A stretch of DNA of 64,000 nt from Flavobacterium algicola (GCF_022399565.1 NZ_JAJTUT010000001.1:1229336-1293335), one strand, 5' to 3'. Shown: positions 45,223 to 54,674, counted from the first letter of the stretch. Notes: generated from the letters alone by a model not told the origin. Program-made: numbers and translations.

Positions 45223-45672
45223 ATGTATCAATTAAATTACCGTTCAATATCAAGAGAAGGCTTAGAGCTAAAAGACTTAAATGATATTTTGGATGAAGCA
45301 ATTGCATTTAATGCCTCAAAAAACATTTCGGGTTGCCTCATCTATCATAACGATAATTTTGTTCAAATACTTGAGGGAGAAAAAAAAGATGTTTTGGATG
45401 TGTATGAAAGGGTTAAAAAAGATAAAAGACATCATTCGGTAACTTTGTTATGGGAGACTGCGGTACAAAAACGTCACTTTGCAGAGTGGAATATGGCGTA
45501 CTATAACCCAAATGAAAAAAACATGAAACAGTTTGTTACTAACTTCCTATTACTATCCTCACTTTCCGATCGAAATTCAGGTGCTTTATTAAGCTTTTGG
45601 GCATCGGTACGCAAAATATTAAATGATGGTTCTAAGTCACCAGAAACGCATGGTGTCGTAAGTACAATTTAA
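45223..45672 (+). CDS. BLUF-domain blue-light photoreceptor
   Basis: 149 residues. The FAD-binding BLUF domain fills residues 1-95: Tyr6 (LNYRS), Asn30 (FNASKNISG), Gln48 (FVQILEG) and Trp89-x-Met91 (EWNMAYYNP). These match in spacing the photoactive residues Tyr21, Asn45, Gln63 and Trp104 of AppA (offsets +24, +42, +83), so photochemistry should work. The remaining 55 residues are a helical cap without an enzymatic output domain, so it must signal through a partner. The gene stands alone between the direct repeats and an MFS gene 610 bp away. Confidence 0.95.
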   Translation: MYQLNYRSISREGLELKDLNDILDEAIAFNASKNISGCLIYHNDNFVQILEGEKKDVLDVYERVKKDKRHHSVTLLWETAVQKRHFAEWNMAYYNPNEKNMKQFVTNFLLLSSLSDRNSGALLSFWASVRKILNDGSKSPETHGVVSTI

Positions 45673-46282
45673 TACTCAAACACTTATCCATTTGATACTA
45701 CTCCGGTTTCGTAAGATTATTAAATACCTTATTTAACAATTTTATAAGTTATTACACTTGGAAACTTCAGACTTCCCAAAATGTTTATTGATTGGCATGC
45801 GCTAATAACTTATTATTATTTTAGATCGAAAAGCCGGTTGCGCTTTTAATCTAAAAACTGCCTTTTGCCATTGTTTTACTTATTAATTCTTGAATTGTAA
45901 CGTCCTTGCATACTCTACAAAAGATAATTGAAAAACGAATTAAATCTAATAATAAGATCAAATATTAGCGATAGATGCTCTATACTTAAATCAAATCAAA
46001 ACGCCCTGATAATTGAATAAAACTATAATTGACAAGCCAATTGAAGCAAAGTGATAAAGTGTGGCTTATTTCGATTAAAATGATGCTTCAAGCACGTATT
46101 GTTCTCTAATATATTTTTTATAGAATGTGTATGTTATATTAACACTGATAACAATTATTATTTGTTTAAATTTGTAGAGACCTTTAGAAAAAACTTTTGC
46201 TAAGGTTAAACTTCCATTATTGATAAATTAATTTGAACCGTAATTCATCAATTTTATAATTACATAGAGGAAAGAATAAACA
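45673..46282. other. Gene-free region between BLUF and MFS genes
   Basis: 610 bp without a convincing frame. A strong two-part hairpin is listed at 45819-45856. Nothing else could be identified. Confidence 0.5.
45819..45856. repeat. Two-part hairpin downstream of the BLUF gene
   Basis: TTTTAGAT pairs with ATCTAAAA (45819-45826 / 45849-45856) and AAAAGC with GCTTTT (45829-45834 / 45842-45847), with a small internal loop and a 7-nt apex. There is no U-tract. It could be a terminator or processing element for the BLUF transcript. Confidence 0.6.
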
Positions 46283-47509
46283 ATGAACCTTACTACCTTT
46301 AATTCCTTCAAGAACAAAAATTTTACATTATTTTTCTCGGGGCAGGCTGTATCCTTACTAGGAACTTGGATGCAAAAAACAGCGGTAAGCTGGTTGGTTT
46401 ATTCAATTACACAATCCAAATTGATGCTTGGTATTTCGGTATTTGCTACTTTATTTCCAACTGCAGTATTTTCTATATATGGCGGCATTATCGCCGACCG
46501 TTACGACCGCTACACCATTCTACTGATTACCCAAATTATATCTTTACTTCAAGCAATACTAATGACATTGGCCGTTATATTTTTTAAAGAAAATATCGTC
46601 TGGTGGATTATTGGCCTTAGTGTCCTGCTAGGTATAATTAATGGATTTGACGCTCCTGCTCGCCAATCTCTTGTACTAGAACTCATTGTTGATAAAACGG
46701 ATTTGCCTAATGCTTTGGCCCTAAATTCGTCAATGGTTAATTTATCCAAATTAATTGGTCCTGCTATTGCTGGATTTGTTTTGGAGCACTTTGGTGATGC
46801 CGTTTGTTTTGGTAGTAATGCTGTAAGCTTTATAGCGGTTTTAACCTCATTATTACTGATGAAAATCCCAAGACAAATAGTTAATCCCAAGACAGATAAG
46901 AGCATCAAAAAAGAATTTGTAGAGGCATTATTGATTATAAAAGGCAATCGAATGATTGCATCGTCAATTATTTTTACGGCACTTATGGGATTATTAGTTT
47001 TACCTTTCTCTACTTTGACACCTGTTTTTGCAAAAGATGTCTTTAACGGTTCGGCTTCGACATTGGGAGTTATTGATGGATTTATTGGTTTGGGAGCTTT
47101 TCTAGGCGCTATGTTTCTAGCTTCTTTAAAGCAGGGAACCAATTTGACTATGATACTGGCAAAGAACAGCTTTTTGTTTGGTATTGGTCTTTTGTTTTTT
47201 TCGCAAACAGATAATTACTTTTTAGCCATTTTCTTTTTAACATTAGGATCTTTCGGGATGATGTCTGTGCGTACAATAACCAATACTATTGTTCAAGTAA
47301 ATGTTGCAAACGAATATCGAGGTCGGGTAATAAGTGTATATCTAATGGTATTGACCTCTACAGTACCTATCGGTAGCGTCCTTGTGGGTGGTGTTTCGCA
47401 TTATATTGGCGCTCAAAATACTGTTTTGATTCAGGCCATTTTGGCAATGATGTTGGCTGTTTCTTATGTTTTTTACCTGCGAATAGAAGCTAAAAAAGAA
47501 TTAGAATAA
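46283..47509 (+). CDS. MFS transporter (MFS_3/EntS-like)
   Basis: 408 residues with 12 predicted helices. The loop 2-3 motif appears as GGIIADRYDRYTIL and the N-terminus has FSGQAVSLLGTWMQKTAVSWLVY, given here in its shorter part SLLGTWMQKTAVSWLVY, typical of the MFS_3 group of exporters (EntS and relatives). A symmetric motif in the second half is VNVANEYRGRVISVYLM. Substrate unknown. No operon partner and no clear promoter. Confidence 0.92.
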   Translation: MNLTTFNSFKNKNFTLFFSGQAVSLLGTWMQKTAVSWLVYSITQSKLMLGISVFATLFPTAVFSIYGGIIADRYDRYTILLITQIISLLQAILMTLAVIFFKENIVWWIIGLSVLLGIINGFDAPARQSLVLELIVDKTDLPNALALNSSMVNLSKLIGPAIAGFVLEHFGDAVCFGSNAVSFIAVLTSLLLMKIPRQIVNPKTDKSIKKEFVEALLIIKGNRMIASSIIFTALMGLLVLPFSTLTPVFAKDVFNGSASTLGVIDGFIGLGAFLGAMFLASLKQGTNLTMILAKNSFLFGIGLLFFSQTDNYFLAIFFLTLGSFGMMSVRTITNTIVQVNVANEYRGRVISVYLMVLTSTVPIGSVLVGGVSHYIGAQNTVLIQAILAMMLAVSYVFYLRIEAKKELE

Positions 47510-47556
47510 TACCATTACTAATAATCTACTACTTCTGAAATAGTAAATTTTCTCCT

Positions 47557-47630
47557 TAGCCCTGATGGCAACGGCATCCTCTTGTAGTGCGATAGCAAAT
47601 ACAAGAGATATAGTGTACAGCAGGAAAAGG
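47557..47630 (+). repeat. Flavobacterium-type intergenic repeat element
   Basis: The phrase TAGCCCTGATGGCAACGGCA, then a hairpin CTCTTGTA / TACAAGAG (47579-47586 with 47600-47607) and ATATAGTG...CAGCAGGAAAA. From memory this layout (TAGCCC-x-GAT, GGCATCCT, variable hairpin, ATATAG, GCAGGAAA) is a repeated intergenic element in many Flavobacterium genomes. Only one copy lies in this window. Confidence 0.55.
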
Positions 47631-47720
47631 CGTTATTTAATAACTAAATCTTCTGCTTCTACTTATTTAAAACGGTGTAATATAAATTTAAATCGAAAAT
47701 TACTGGCTTTATATCTAAAA

Positions 47721-47754
47721 GAAAAAAGCTTCTAAAACGGTAGTTCTAGAAGCT
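47721..47754 (-). terminator. Terminator of the EnvC-like gene
   Basis: Stem AGCTTCTA / TAGAAGCT (47727-47734 with 47747-47754), 12-nt loop, followed on the - strand by TTTTTT-type bases (47726-47722). It lies 24 nt past the stop at 47778. Confidence 0.85.
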
Positions 47755-47777
47755 CTTTTGATACTATTATATTCCAT

Positions 47778-49127
47778 TTACATGTTTGACAACCATCCTT
47801 GAGGATTGGTATAGGTAGTATTTTGTAAAAGTAGAAACTTAATCACTGTTTTTCCTGTTTCACCACTGGTTCTCACGCGTCCAAGGCTTTGCTTGATACT
47901 CACTTTATCTCCTTTGTTTACAGACACAGAACTCAAGTTTTGATAAACAGTAAAGTAATCTCCGTGCTGAATCATGACTGCTTTATTTACAGGTGATAGA
48001 ATCATGATACTTGCAACTTCTCCTCCAAATACGGCTCTTGCATTGGCACCCTCTTCAGTAGTAATTTCGACCCCACTGTTGTGAATGACAAGTGTATTGT
48101 AAATTGGATGCGCTTGGTCTCCATAACCCAATGAAACGAATCCTTTTTCTACTGGCCAAGGTAAACTACCTCTATTGGCTCTAAATCCGTCAGCAATTAA
48201 TTTGTTCTCTGGTGTTAACTCAATGCGTGATGAGGAAACTTCAACTTTCGCAGCTGGTTCTTTTTCTACCACTGCAGCAGGTGCAGGCGTTGCTGGCTTT
48301 TTTGACAACCAATTTGATTTTGCAGCAGCAGCTTTTTCTGCGGCAGCAGCTTTGGCAGCAGCAACAGCTTTAGCTTTTTCCGCAGCAGCTTTTCTATTGG
48401 CTTCGGCAATGGCTTCACGAATCAATCGATCAATTTGTCGGTCAATGTTTTTAGACTCACTTTGTTTTTTTCGAATATCTGAAACAATGCGGTTTTTATC
48501 TTTCTTGATTTCGTTTACTAATTTCTCTTGCTCTTCTCTCTCTTTTACCAGTGATAAACGGTCCTTGACATTCTCTGCTAATAGCTTTTGCTTGGCTACT
48601 TTTTGAATATTCAATTTCTTATTAATGGCAATTAATTCAAGTGATTTGCCTTTTATCTCTTCCCCTTGCGCTTTTCTAAAATTAGTATATTGTTTTAAGT
48701 ACTGCACTCTCTTAAAAGCTTGTAAAAAATTCTCAGACGAAAGTATAAACATCGCTCTACTTTGCTCAGAACGGCTTTTGTACGATTGAATGATTTTTTT
48801 TGAATAATCTTCTTTTAAGATATTCAACTCTCTATTCAACTCATTTAAACGAAGTTGGTTGCGGTACATATCATCTGCCAATAATCTAGTTTGTTTGGTC
48901 GTAGTATTGATCAAATTCTCTTTTAGCTTGATTTTGTTTTTTTGAATCAAATAGATAGTCATAGCAGACTTCTCCTTTGATTTTATACCTTTTAACATAT
49001 TCTCGTTGTCCCTAATTTCTCTTTGAATTTGGGTTTTGCGCTGCTCTAACTTTTCTTGTTGAGAGGATTGACTCCATAGGATTGAAGTCATACAAATAAA
49101 AACTAGGCTTAGAATAAACTTTGGCAT
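47778..49127 (-). CDS. EnvC-like murein hydrolase activator (degenerate M23 domain)
   Basis: 449 residues: signal peptide (ending LWSQ), long coiled coil (about 22-245), an Ala/Lys-rich linker (about 250-290), then a C-terminal LytM/M23 domain (about 325-449). Catalytic residues of M23 peptidases seem lost: the usual H-x-G-x-D zone reads IHNSGVEI, the HG-TVYQNL segment has Gln where active enzymes have His (Y-x-H-L), and the final H-x-H is VIKFLLL. This is the design of EnvC, which activates cell-division amidases rather than cutting peptidoglycan itself. It follows the DUF4292 gene by 25 nt. Confidence 0.88.
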   Translation of the reverse strand: MPKFILSLVFICMTSILWSQSSQQEKLEQRKTQIQREIRDNENMLKGIKSKEKSAMTIYLIQKNKIKLKENLINTTTKQTRLLADDMYRNQLRLNELNRELNILKEDYSKKIIQSYKSRSEQSRAMFILSSENFLQAFKRVQYLKQYTNFRKAQGEEIKGKSLELIAINKKLNIQKVAKQKLLAENVKDRLSLVKEREEQEKLVNEIKKDKNRIVSDIRKKQSESKNIDRQIDRLIREAIAEANRKAAAEKAKAVAAAKAAAAEKAAAAKSNWLSKKPATPAPAAVVEKEPAAKVEVSSSRIELTPENKLIADGFRANRGSLPWPVEKGFVSLGYGDQAHPIYNTLVIHNSGVEITTEEGANARAVFGGEVASIMILSPVNKAVMIQHGDYFTVYQNLSSVSVNKGDKVSIKQSLGRVRTSGETGKTVIKFLLLQNTTYTNPQGWLSNM

Positions 49128-49152
49128 CTTGACAATATATTTTTATGCAAAT

Positions 49153-49956
49153 TTAATTAATTAAAATTCTTTTGTAGCCATTTGGCACACTATATGGAAA
49201 AGAAATTTCGTCACTAAAATTAACGTCTGTATATTCTAAGTCAATTTCAGTTTTTCCCTTTTCTTGACTAGCATTTATCTGCAATTGCAGAGGGATGATT
49301 TTATTGTCATAATTTTTATAATTCCCGTAATTCATCTCTATTTTACGACCTTTATTACTTTGAGTAACTTCTTGCTTTCTAATTTTAAAATTATTGGCAT
49401 CTATATAGAACGCTTTTTGTGTCTCATTATTGGCTTTGTCATCCAATCGATAGGAGATGTCTTCTAGAGTTTGGGTATATTTTCCTTTTCTAAGGTCATC
49501 TAAAGCCTCTCCCATCAGCATGTTTTGAACTTTGTTATAATCCAAATCGGTTCCTAACCATTGACTTAATCCGCTAAAGTCACCATCAAAATAAGTTCCT
49601 TTTATTTTTTCATAATAACTTACTTTGTCTGGAGTAATTAAGGCTTTTGCCATAGTGATTCCTAAGAATCGAATACTAACTAGAATTTGTTCGTCTTTTT
49701 TAATTCGAATTTCAGCAGTTACATTTTGAGTTTGTTTACCGTTGTCGAAACGCACATTGGACTTGATGTAAACTGCAGAAAAATCGGTTTGGTTGTCATA
49801 ATGCTTGTCGATTATAGAGCTTACTTTCATTTCAGTAAGTGGCTCTGAAGTAGAATTTTGAATTAAACTCTTTTTCGACTTACAAGAAACTACTAGCAAT
49901 GTACTCGCTAATGCTCCTATAAAAATGGTCTTTCTTACAATTGATTTTATTTTCAT
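49153..49956 (-). CDS. DUF4292 lipoprotein
   Basis: 267 residues, lipobox VVSC (Cys25). The mature part is a LolA/LolB-like beta-fold domain typical of DUF4292, with AEIRIKKDEQILVSIRFLGI, then PDKVSYYEKIKGTYFDG and EMNYGNYKNYDNKIIPLQL in shortened phrases. DUF4292 members are periplasmic lipoproteins of Bacteroidota; a role in lipid or lipoprotein handling is suggested by the fold only. It lies between a TPR-protein gene (10-nt gap) and the EnvC-like gene, a conserved-looking envelope operon. Confidence 0.87.
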   Translation of the reverse strand: MKIKSIVRKTIFIGALASTLLVVSCKSKKSLIQNSTSEPLTEMKVSSIIDKHYDNQTDFSAVYIKSNVRFDNGKQTQNVTAEIRIKKDEQILVSIRFLGITMAKALITPDKVSYYEKIKGTYFDGDFSGLSQWLGTDLDYNKVQNMLMGEALDDLRKGKYTQTLEDISYRLDDKANNETQKAFYIDANNFKIRKQEVTQSNKGRKIEMNYGNYKNYDNKIIPLQLQINASQEKGKTEIDLEYTDVNFSDEISFPYSVPNGYKRILIN

Positions 49957-49966
49957 CTGTAGTTTT

Positions 49967-51316
49967 TTATTTTTTTAATAATTGGTTGGCTTTCGAAAAA
50001 TACAATTCCTTTTTGGTAGTGTCTCCCAACCCATTGTAAGCTTCTCCTAATTGAATATTGAAGTTGATTTCTAATGTATTGTCATTTACAACAAAATCCA
50101 TACCCATTTCTAGCATGTCTTTTGCTTTTTTAAATTGTCCTAGCTGATTGTATGCCAGACCCGAAAAATAGTAAAACTGCGACTGATTTGGAAATAGGTC
50201 CACAAAATCAGTAGCCTTTTTGGCAACAATCTCAAATTGCTTGGCATCTACATAAGCTTGAAGTAGAAGAAAATTGGTTTCTACATCGATCTTATCTGTT
50301 TTTTGATTAGAGAGTTCGTAGTATTTGATTGCTTTATCAAATTGTTTCTTAGTGTGGTAAAATTTACCCAATTCTTTGGATACATTAATCTCTGGATCAT
50401 TATCAAAATATGAAACCGCCTTCTCCAAATCACTTGTAAATTCTGGATTATTATTTACAAATAATAAAAATTCATTTAGCATCCTGTGTTTGATCTTCGA
50501 ATCTACCACTTTGGTGCTTTCCAAAACAAGATTCATTGATTTTACAGCATTCAGCCCGTCATTGTTTTCCAAATGATATTTAAATAAACTTACCTGTGCC
50601 CAAACCGAAGTTGGGATCTCTTTCTCTAATTTGCGAGCCGTTTCAAGTACTTTTTCTACCTGATTATTTTTCGAATACAAATAAATTAGAGAAACATAGT
50701 TGGATTCTTCCTTGGGTGAACTTTTAATCAGGTCGACTAAGTTCTCAATCTCTGATTTTTGAAATTTACCTTGCGACAAAATCTGGATTTTATAAGATTC
50801 CCGACGATCCGATTTTCCTACGGTTTCATTTAGGTCATTGATAAGATCTAATGCTTTATCAAATTGAGAGGTGTTCATATACAAAGAAGTTAAGTCTTCT
50901 TTGAATTTTGAATCTAAGGGGATTAATTTTTTGATAGTTGCGATACCTCCCAAATAATCTTTGGTGGCATAATTCACATCATAAACACCAATTAAGAACC
51001 ATTTATTGGTAGGATCTATTCTAGATGCATCCTCAAAAGATGAAATTGCATTGCTATAATTTTTTTGAGCAAAATAATTTTTTCCTAATTCAAAGTGTAT
51101 CGTAGCGTTTTTAGGTTCGAGTTTTAAACACTTCTCTAAAGATACGATTGCTTTGTCGTAGTTCTCGATTCCCTTTTGTTTCAATGCTTCAAAAAAGTAA
51201 TCTTGAAATTTATCCTTGTCGGTTGTTGTAAATTCTTCCTCAGCTTGTGCCAATACCGCATTGGAATTGCAAAGCAAAACTGAAAACAACATTATATAAA
51301 CCGATTTACAAAGCAT
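49967..51316 (-). CDS. Secreted tetratricopeptide-repeat protein
   Basis: 449 residues with a signal peptide (cleavage near VLAQA). TPR units fill most of the protein, for example NYDKAIVSLEKCLKLEPKNA and YSNAISSFEDASRIDPTN at the start, and further units near the end. TPR proteins serve as binding scaffolds. It is the first gene of a three-gene unit with the DUF4292 lipoprotein and the EnvC-like protein, so it may link outer-membrane or cell-wall assembly factors (inference). Confidence 0.9.
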   Translation of the reverse strand: MLCKSVYIMLFSVLLCNSNAVLAQAEEEFTTTDKDKFQDYFFEALKQKGIENYDKAIVSLEKCLKLEPKNATIHFELGKNYFAQKNYSNAISSFEDASRIDPTNKWFLIGVYDVNYATKDYLGGIATIKKLIPLDSKFKEDLTSLYMNTSQFDKALDLINDLNETVGKSDRRESYKIQILSQGKFQKSEIENLVDLIKSSPKEESNYVSLIYLYSKNNQVEKVLETARKLEKEIPTSVWAQVSLFKYHLENNDGLNAVKSMNLVLESTKVVDSKIKHRMLNEFLLFVNNNPEFTSDLEKAVSYFDNDPEINVSKELGKFYHTKKQFDKAIKYYELSNQKTDKIDVETNFLLLQAYVDAKQFEIVAKKATDFVDLFPNQSQFYYFSGLAYNQLGQFKKAKDMLEMGMDFVVNDNTLEINFNIQLGEAYNGLGDTTKKELYFSKANQLLKK

Positions 51317-51400
51317 TTGCTATTCTTTTTATCTGCAAAAGTTACAATAATAAAATACATATTGGTTAGTACCATTTACTGAATGTTTTATTATTATATT

Positions 51401-51443
51401 AAAAACGTCAGTTCAACTAATTATTGTTAGAACTGACGTTTTT
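51401..51443 (-). terminator. Terminator after the nucleotidyltransferase gene
   Basis: A 14-bp perfect stem AAAAACGTCAGTTC / GAACTGACGTTTTT (51401-51414 with 51430-51443), 15-nt loop. It begins 12 nt after the stop at 51455 and separates this gene from the TPR-protein operon. The ends are A/T symmetrical, so it could work in both directions. Confidence 0.9.
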
Positions 51444-51454
51444 AAAAATTATAT

Positions 51455-52471
51455 CTAATCTAAAACAGAATAATCTCCAATGCTTACACTCGTAAAATTA
51501 CCGTCAAAAACAACATGATTACCAATCATGGCATTATCTAGAGTAGCATTTTTAATATGAGCATGAGTTTGAATTAAACTATTTTTTATTGTACTATCTA
51601 CAACATGAGACCCTTTTCCTAACGAAACATTTGGCCCTACAGTGGTATTTATCAAAACAACATCCTCCCCTATAAAACATGGTGGAATGATAGTGCTATT
51701 TTCTAACTTTACATTCTGTGCTACTAGATCTTCACCATCTGTTTGCAAAAAGCCAAGCATTCTTGAATTTGTTTCTACAGTAATATTTTTATTTCCGCAA
51801 TCCATCCATTCATCAACACTGCCAGTTTTAAAAACTTTTCCGTTGGCCATCATCGCTTTAATACCATCATTAATTTGGTATTCACCACCATTTTGAATGT
51901 TGTTATCTAGCACTGTTTGCAATTCTGTTTTCAAATCTCCTACTTCTTTAAAATAGTAGATTCCGATAACTGCACTATTGCTTACGAACTCTTGTGGTTT
52001 TTCAACTAATTCTGTAATATTGTCATTGGCGTCTAATTTTACAACACCATATGCTTCTGGTTCGTCTACTTTTTTTACCCAAATAACCGCATCAGCAGCT
52101 GGATCCAAATCAAAGTCGGCTCTAATAAGCGTATCAGCATAAGCAATAACAGCTGGACCGGATAAAGATTCTTTGGCACACATAATGGCGTGTCCTGTTC
52201 CTAAAGGCAAATCTTGACGATAAATTGAAGCTTTAGCTCCTAAATCATTTGCTAATTTTTCTAAACTTAGTACTACATCCTCTCCAAAAAAAGCTGGATC
52301 ACCAAGAATAAAGGCAATCTCTTCGATTGGTTCTTTCAAAATCTTAGCAATATCTTCAACCAAACGGTGTACAATAGTTTTACCCGCTACAGGAATTAAA
52401 GGTTTAGGCACTGTCAAAGAATGTGGGCGAAGACGAGATCCACGTCCTGCCATAGGAACTATTATTTTCAT
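51455..52471 (-). CDS. Sugar-phosphate nucleotidyltransferase
   Basis: 338 residues. The N-terminal nucleotidyltransferase domain starts with PMAGRGSRLRPHSLTVPKPL, with G-x-G-x-R and the catalytic Lys of PKPLIPVAGK. The metal Asp is in AYADTLIRADFDL. A product-specific phrase is VDEPEAYGVVKLD. The C-terminal part has hexapeptide repeats of a left-handed beta helix (NTTVGPNVSLGKGSHVVDST). It makes a nucleotide sugar such as dTDP-glucose for surface polysaccharides; the exact nucleotide cannot be judged. Nearby genes are dut and a flippase. Confidence 0.92.
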   Translation of the reverse strand: MKIIVPMAGRGSRLRPHSLTVPKPLIPVAGKTIVHRLVEDIAKILKEPIEEIAFILGDPAFFGEDVVLSLEKLANDLGAKASIYRQDLPLGTGHAIMCAKESLSGPAVIAYADTLIRADFDLDPAADAVIWVKKVDEPEAYGVVKLDANDNITELVEKPQEFVSNSAVIGIYYFKEVGDLKTELQTVLDNNIQNGGEYQINDGIKAMMANGKVFKTGSVDEWMDCGNKNITVETNSRMLGFLQTDGEDLVAQNVKLENSTIIPPCFIGEDVVLINTTVGPNVSLGKGSHVVDSTIKNSLIQTHAHIKNATLDNAMIGNHVVFDGNFTSVSIGDYSVLD

Positions 52472-52594
52472 ATTCTATCTCTATTTATTAAACACTTTAA
52501 AAACTGTAGATTACAATTATAAAGGTTTATCGCTATTGCGTTTAATTATTTTGAAATTATAACTCGCTAATAATAATAACGAGAAAATCATATT

Positions 52595-53029
52595 TTATTT
52601 TACACCAGTACTTCCAAACCCTCCCGCTCCTCTATCGGTTACTGAAAGTTCGGATACTTCAGCCCATTCTGCGCGTTCGTGTTTGGCAATGATAAGTTGC
52701 GCTATGCGCTCTCCATTGTTAATCACAAATTCTTCATTAGATAAATTTACCAAAATAACACCAATTTCGCCACGGTAATCAGCATCAATTGTTCCAGGAC
52801 TGTTGAGCACTGTCACACCATTTTTAAAAGCCAAGCCACTTCTTGGTCTTACTTGCGCTTCCAATCCTATCGGTAATTCGATAAAAAGACCTGTTTTAAC
52901 GATTGTTCTTTCCAATGGTTGCAACGATATTGAATCTATTAGATTTGCTCTTAAATCCATCCCAGCAGAAGCTATAGTTTCATAACTTGGTAAAGCATGT
53001 TGGGACTTATTGATAATATTTATTTTCAT
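52595..53029 (-). CDS. dut: dUTP diphosphatase
   Basis: 144 residues with all five dUTPase motifs: [43 protein letters not shown] and the C-terminal [10 protein letters not shown] that closes over the substrate. The enzyme hydrolyses dUTP to dUMP and pyrophosphate, keeping uracil out of DNA and feeding dTMP synthesis. It is a homotrimer. The flippase gene lies 45 nt upstream on the same strand. Confidence 0.98.
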   Translation of the reverse strand: MKINIINKSQHALPSYETIASAGMDLRANLIDSISLQPLERTIVKTGLFIELPIGLEAQVRPRSGLAFKNGVTVLNSPGTIDADYRGEIGVILVNLSNEEFVINNGERIAQLIIAKHERAEWAEVSELSVTDRGAGGFGSTGVK

Positions 53030-53074
53030 TTTGTGTTTTTTAAAATAAAGCTAGTTGTAGGGTACTGAAATGTA

Positions 53075-54538
53075 CTAGGCTTTACTATTTGAAATTTTTA
53101 GTAATGTTTCTTTCTCGTTGTAATAGATGAAATATACAAAGACTAGTAACAGTCCTATTCCAACAAAATAGTTTTCTCTGAATTTATAGAACGAAATGAT
53201 AGAGAAAACAATTGATAATCCCATATAACTTCCAATTTTCTTAAAGTCATATGGAATAGGATAATATTTATTTCCTAAAAAATAAGAAATAGCCATCATA
53301 CTTCCGTACGCTGCAAGAGTCGCTACAGCAGAACCGTAATAACTCATCGATGGAATTAATAAAAAGTTTAAAGCTAAAGTTATCACCGCTCCTGCGATAG
53401 AAATATAAGCCCCGATATACGTTTTATCAATCAACTTATACCAAACAGAAAGGTTGGTATAAATCCCTAGACAGAAATTTGCTAAAATTATTAAAGGTAC
53501 CACTTTCATCGCCTCCCAGTAAGAAGAGTCTCTAATCATAATCAGCTTAAATAAGTCGGCGAAAACGATGACCGTTAACATGATCAAAGATCCAAAAATC
53601 ACAAAATATTTAGTTACGGTGGCATAAGTCGTAGGTGCATTTTTATCGGATGCATGGCTAAAAAAGAAAGGCTCAATTCCTAAAGTGTATGCTGTACGAT
53701 AAAGAACCATGAATAATCCAAGTTTATAACAAGCAGAATAAACTCCAACCTCAGATTCAGCAATTTTTTCTGGAAGTAATTTTGCTAATAAAATTTTGTC
53801 AAACTGTTCATTTATAGCAAATGCAATACCTGCCACCATGATAGGCAAGCCATATCGAAGCATTTTTTTCCACAGCTTTAAATCAAATTTCCATTTCAGA
53901 AATACGTAATCTGGAGATAGTATTACAAACGTAAGTAAACTCGCTATGATGTTGGCTAAAAAAATATATCCAATTTCGAAATTATCTATATACAATGAAC
54001 TAGCGAATCCGCGAGGGTTTTCTTCTACCAGAATAGGAAAATAAAGTAAAAACAAAACGCTCAATATAAGATTGACCAATACATTACCAATTTTTATTGA
54101 TGCATATACCATAGGCTTCTGAATAGCACGAAGCTTTGAAAAAGGTATTATTACCAAAGCATCTAAAGCCAAAATCCAAATTGTATATGTAATGTATTGT
54201 GAATCGATCCCAGACCAATCTGCTAGTGTGGTTCTAAATAAAAGTGCCACAAATAGAAAACAAACCGTAGTCCAAAATATCGAGATCATCGATGTTTCTA
54301 CAACAGACCTTTTATTGTCTTCGTTGTTATAAAATCGAAAAAATGCGGTTTCCATTCCGTAAGCAAGAATGACATTAAAGAAAATCATGTAAGCAAAAAT
54401 AATAGAAACCTTTCCATATTCTGCTTTGGGAAGCAAATTGGTATAAAGGGGCACCAACAAAAAGCTGAACATCCTTGGCAATACTGTTGCCAATCCATAA
54501 ATAGCAGTTTGCTTGAAAAGTTTTTTATATAGTCCCAA
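53075..54538 (-). CDS. Polysaccharide/lipid-linked oligosaccharide flippase (MOP superfamily)
   Basis: 487 residues with about 14 predicted membrane helices. The N-terminus GLYKKLFKQTAIYGLATVLP and the following segments match the polysaccharide-biosynthesis (RfbX/Wzx) group of the MOP exporter superfamily. It would flip undecaprenyl-linked sugar units across the inner membrane. There is no glycosyltransferase cluster next to it; dut and the sugar nucleotidyltransferase follow on the same strand. A lipid II flippase role cannot be excluded. Confidence 0.9.
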   Translation of the reverse strand: MGLYKKLFKQTAIYGLATVLPRMFSFLLVPLYTNLLPKAEYGKVSIIFAYMIFFNVILAYGMETAFFRFYNNEDNKRSVVETSMISIFWTTVCFLFVALLFRTTLADWSGIDSQYITYTIWILALDALVIIPFSKLRAIQKPMVYASIKIGNVLVNLILSVLFLLYFPILVEENPRGFASSLYIDNFEIGYIFLANIIASLLTFVILSPDYVFLKWKFDLKLWKKMLRYGLPIMVAGIAFAINEQFDKILLAKLLPEKIAESEVGVYSACYKLGLFMVLYRTAYTLGIEPFFFSHASDKNAPTTYATVTKYFVIFGSLIMLTVIVFADLFKLIMIRDSSYWEAMKVVPLIILANFCLGIYTNLSVWYKLIDKTYIGAYISIAGAVITLALNFLLIPSMSYYGSAVATLAAYGSMMAISYFLGNKYYPIPYDFKKIGSYMGLSIVFSIISFYKFRENYFVGIGLLLVFVYFIYYNEKETLLKISNSKA

Positions 54539-54674
54539 AATAGATTTTCAATTAATTTGAAAGCAAAAATAACTATTTCTTTGGTTTAATCATCGCATGT
54601 TAGACAAACATTAAGTATTACCCAAATAATATAAATATAGAAATAGAGGAGAAAAACATAAGCAGGCATCAAAC

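Noticed and set aside
46549..47142. - strand frame of 197 codons
   Set aside because: Antisense shadow of the MFS transporter gene; no coherent domain.
48175..48606. + strand Ala-rich frame of 143 codons
   Set aside because: Reverse reading of the Ala/Lys linker and coiled coil of the EnvC-like gene.
49264..49467. + strand frame of 67 codons
   Set aside because: Antisense to the DUF4292 lipoprotein gene.
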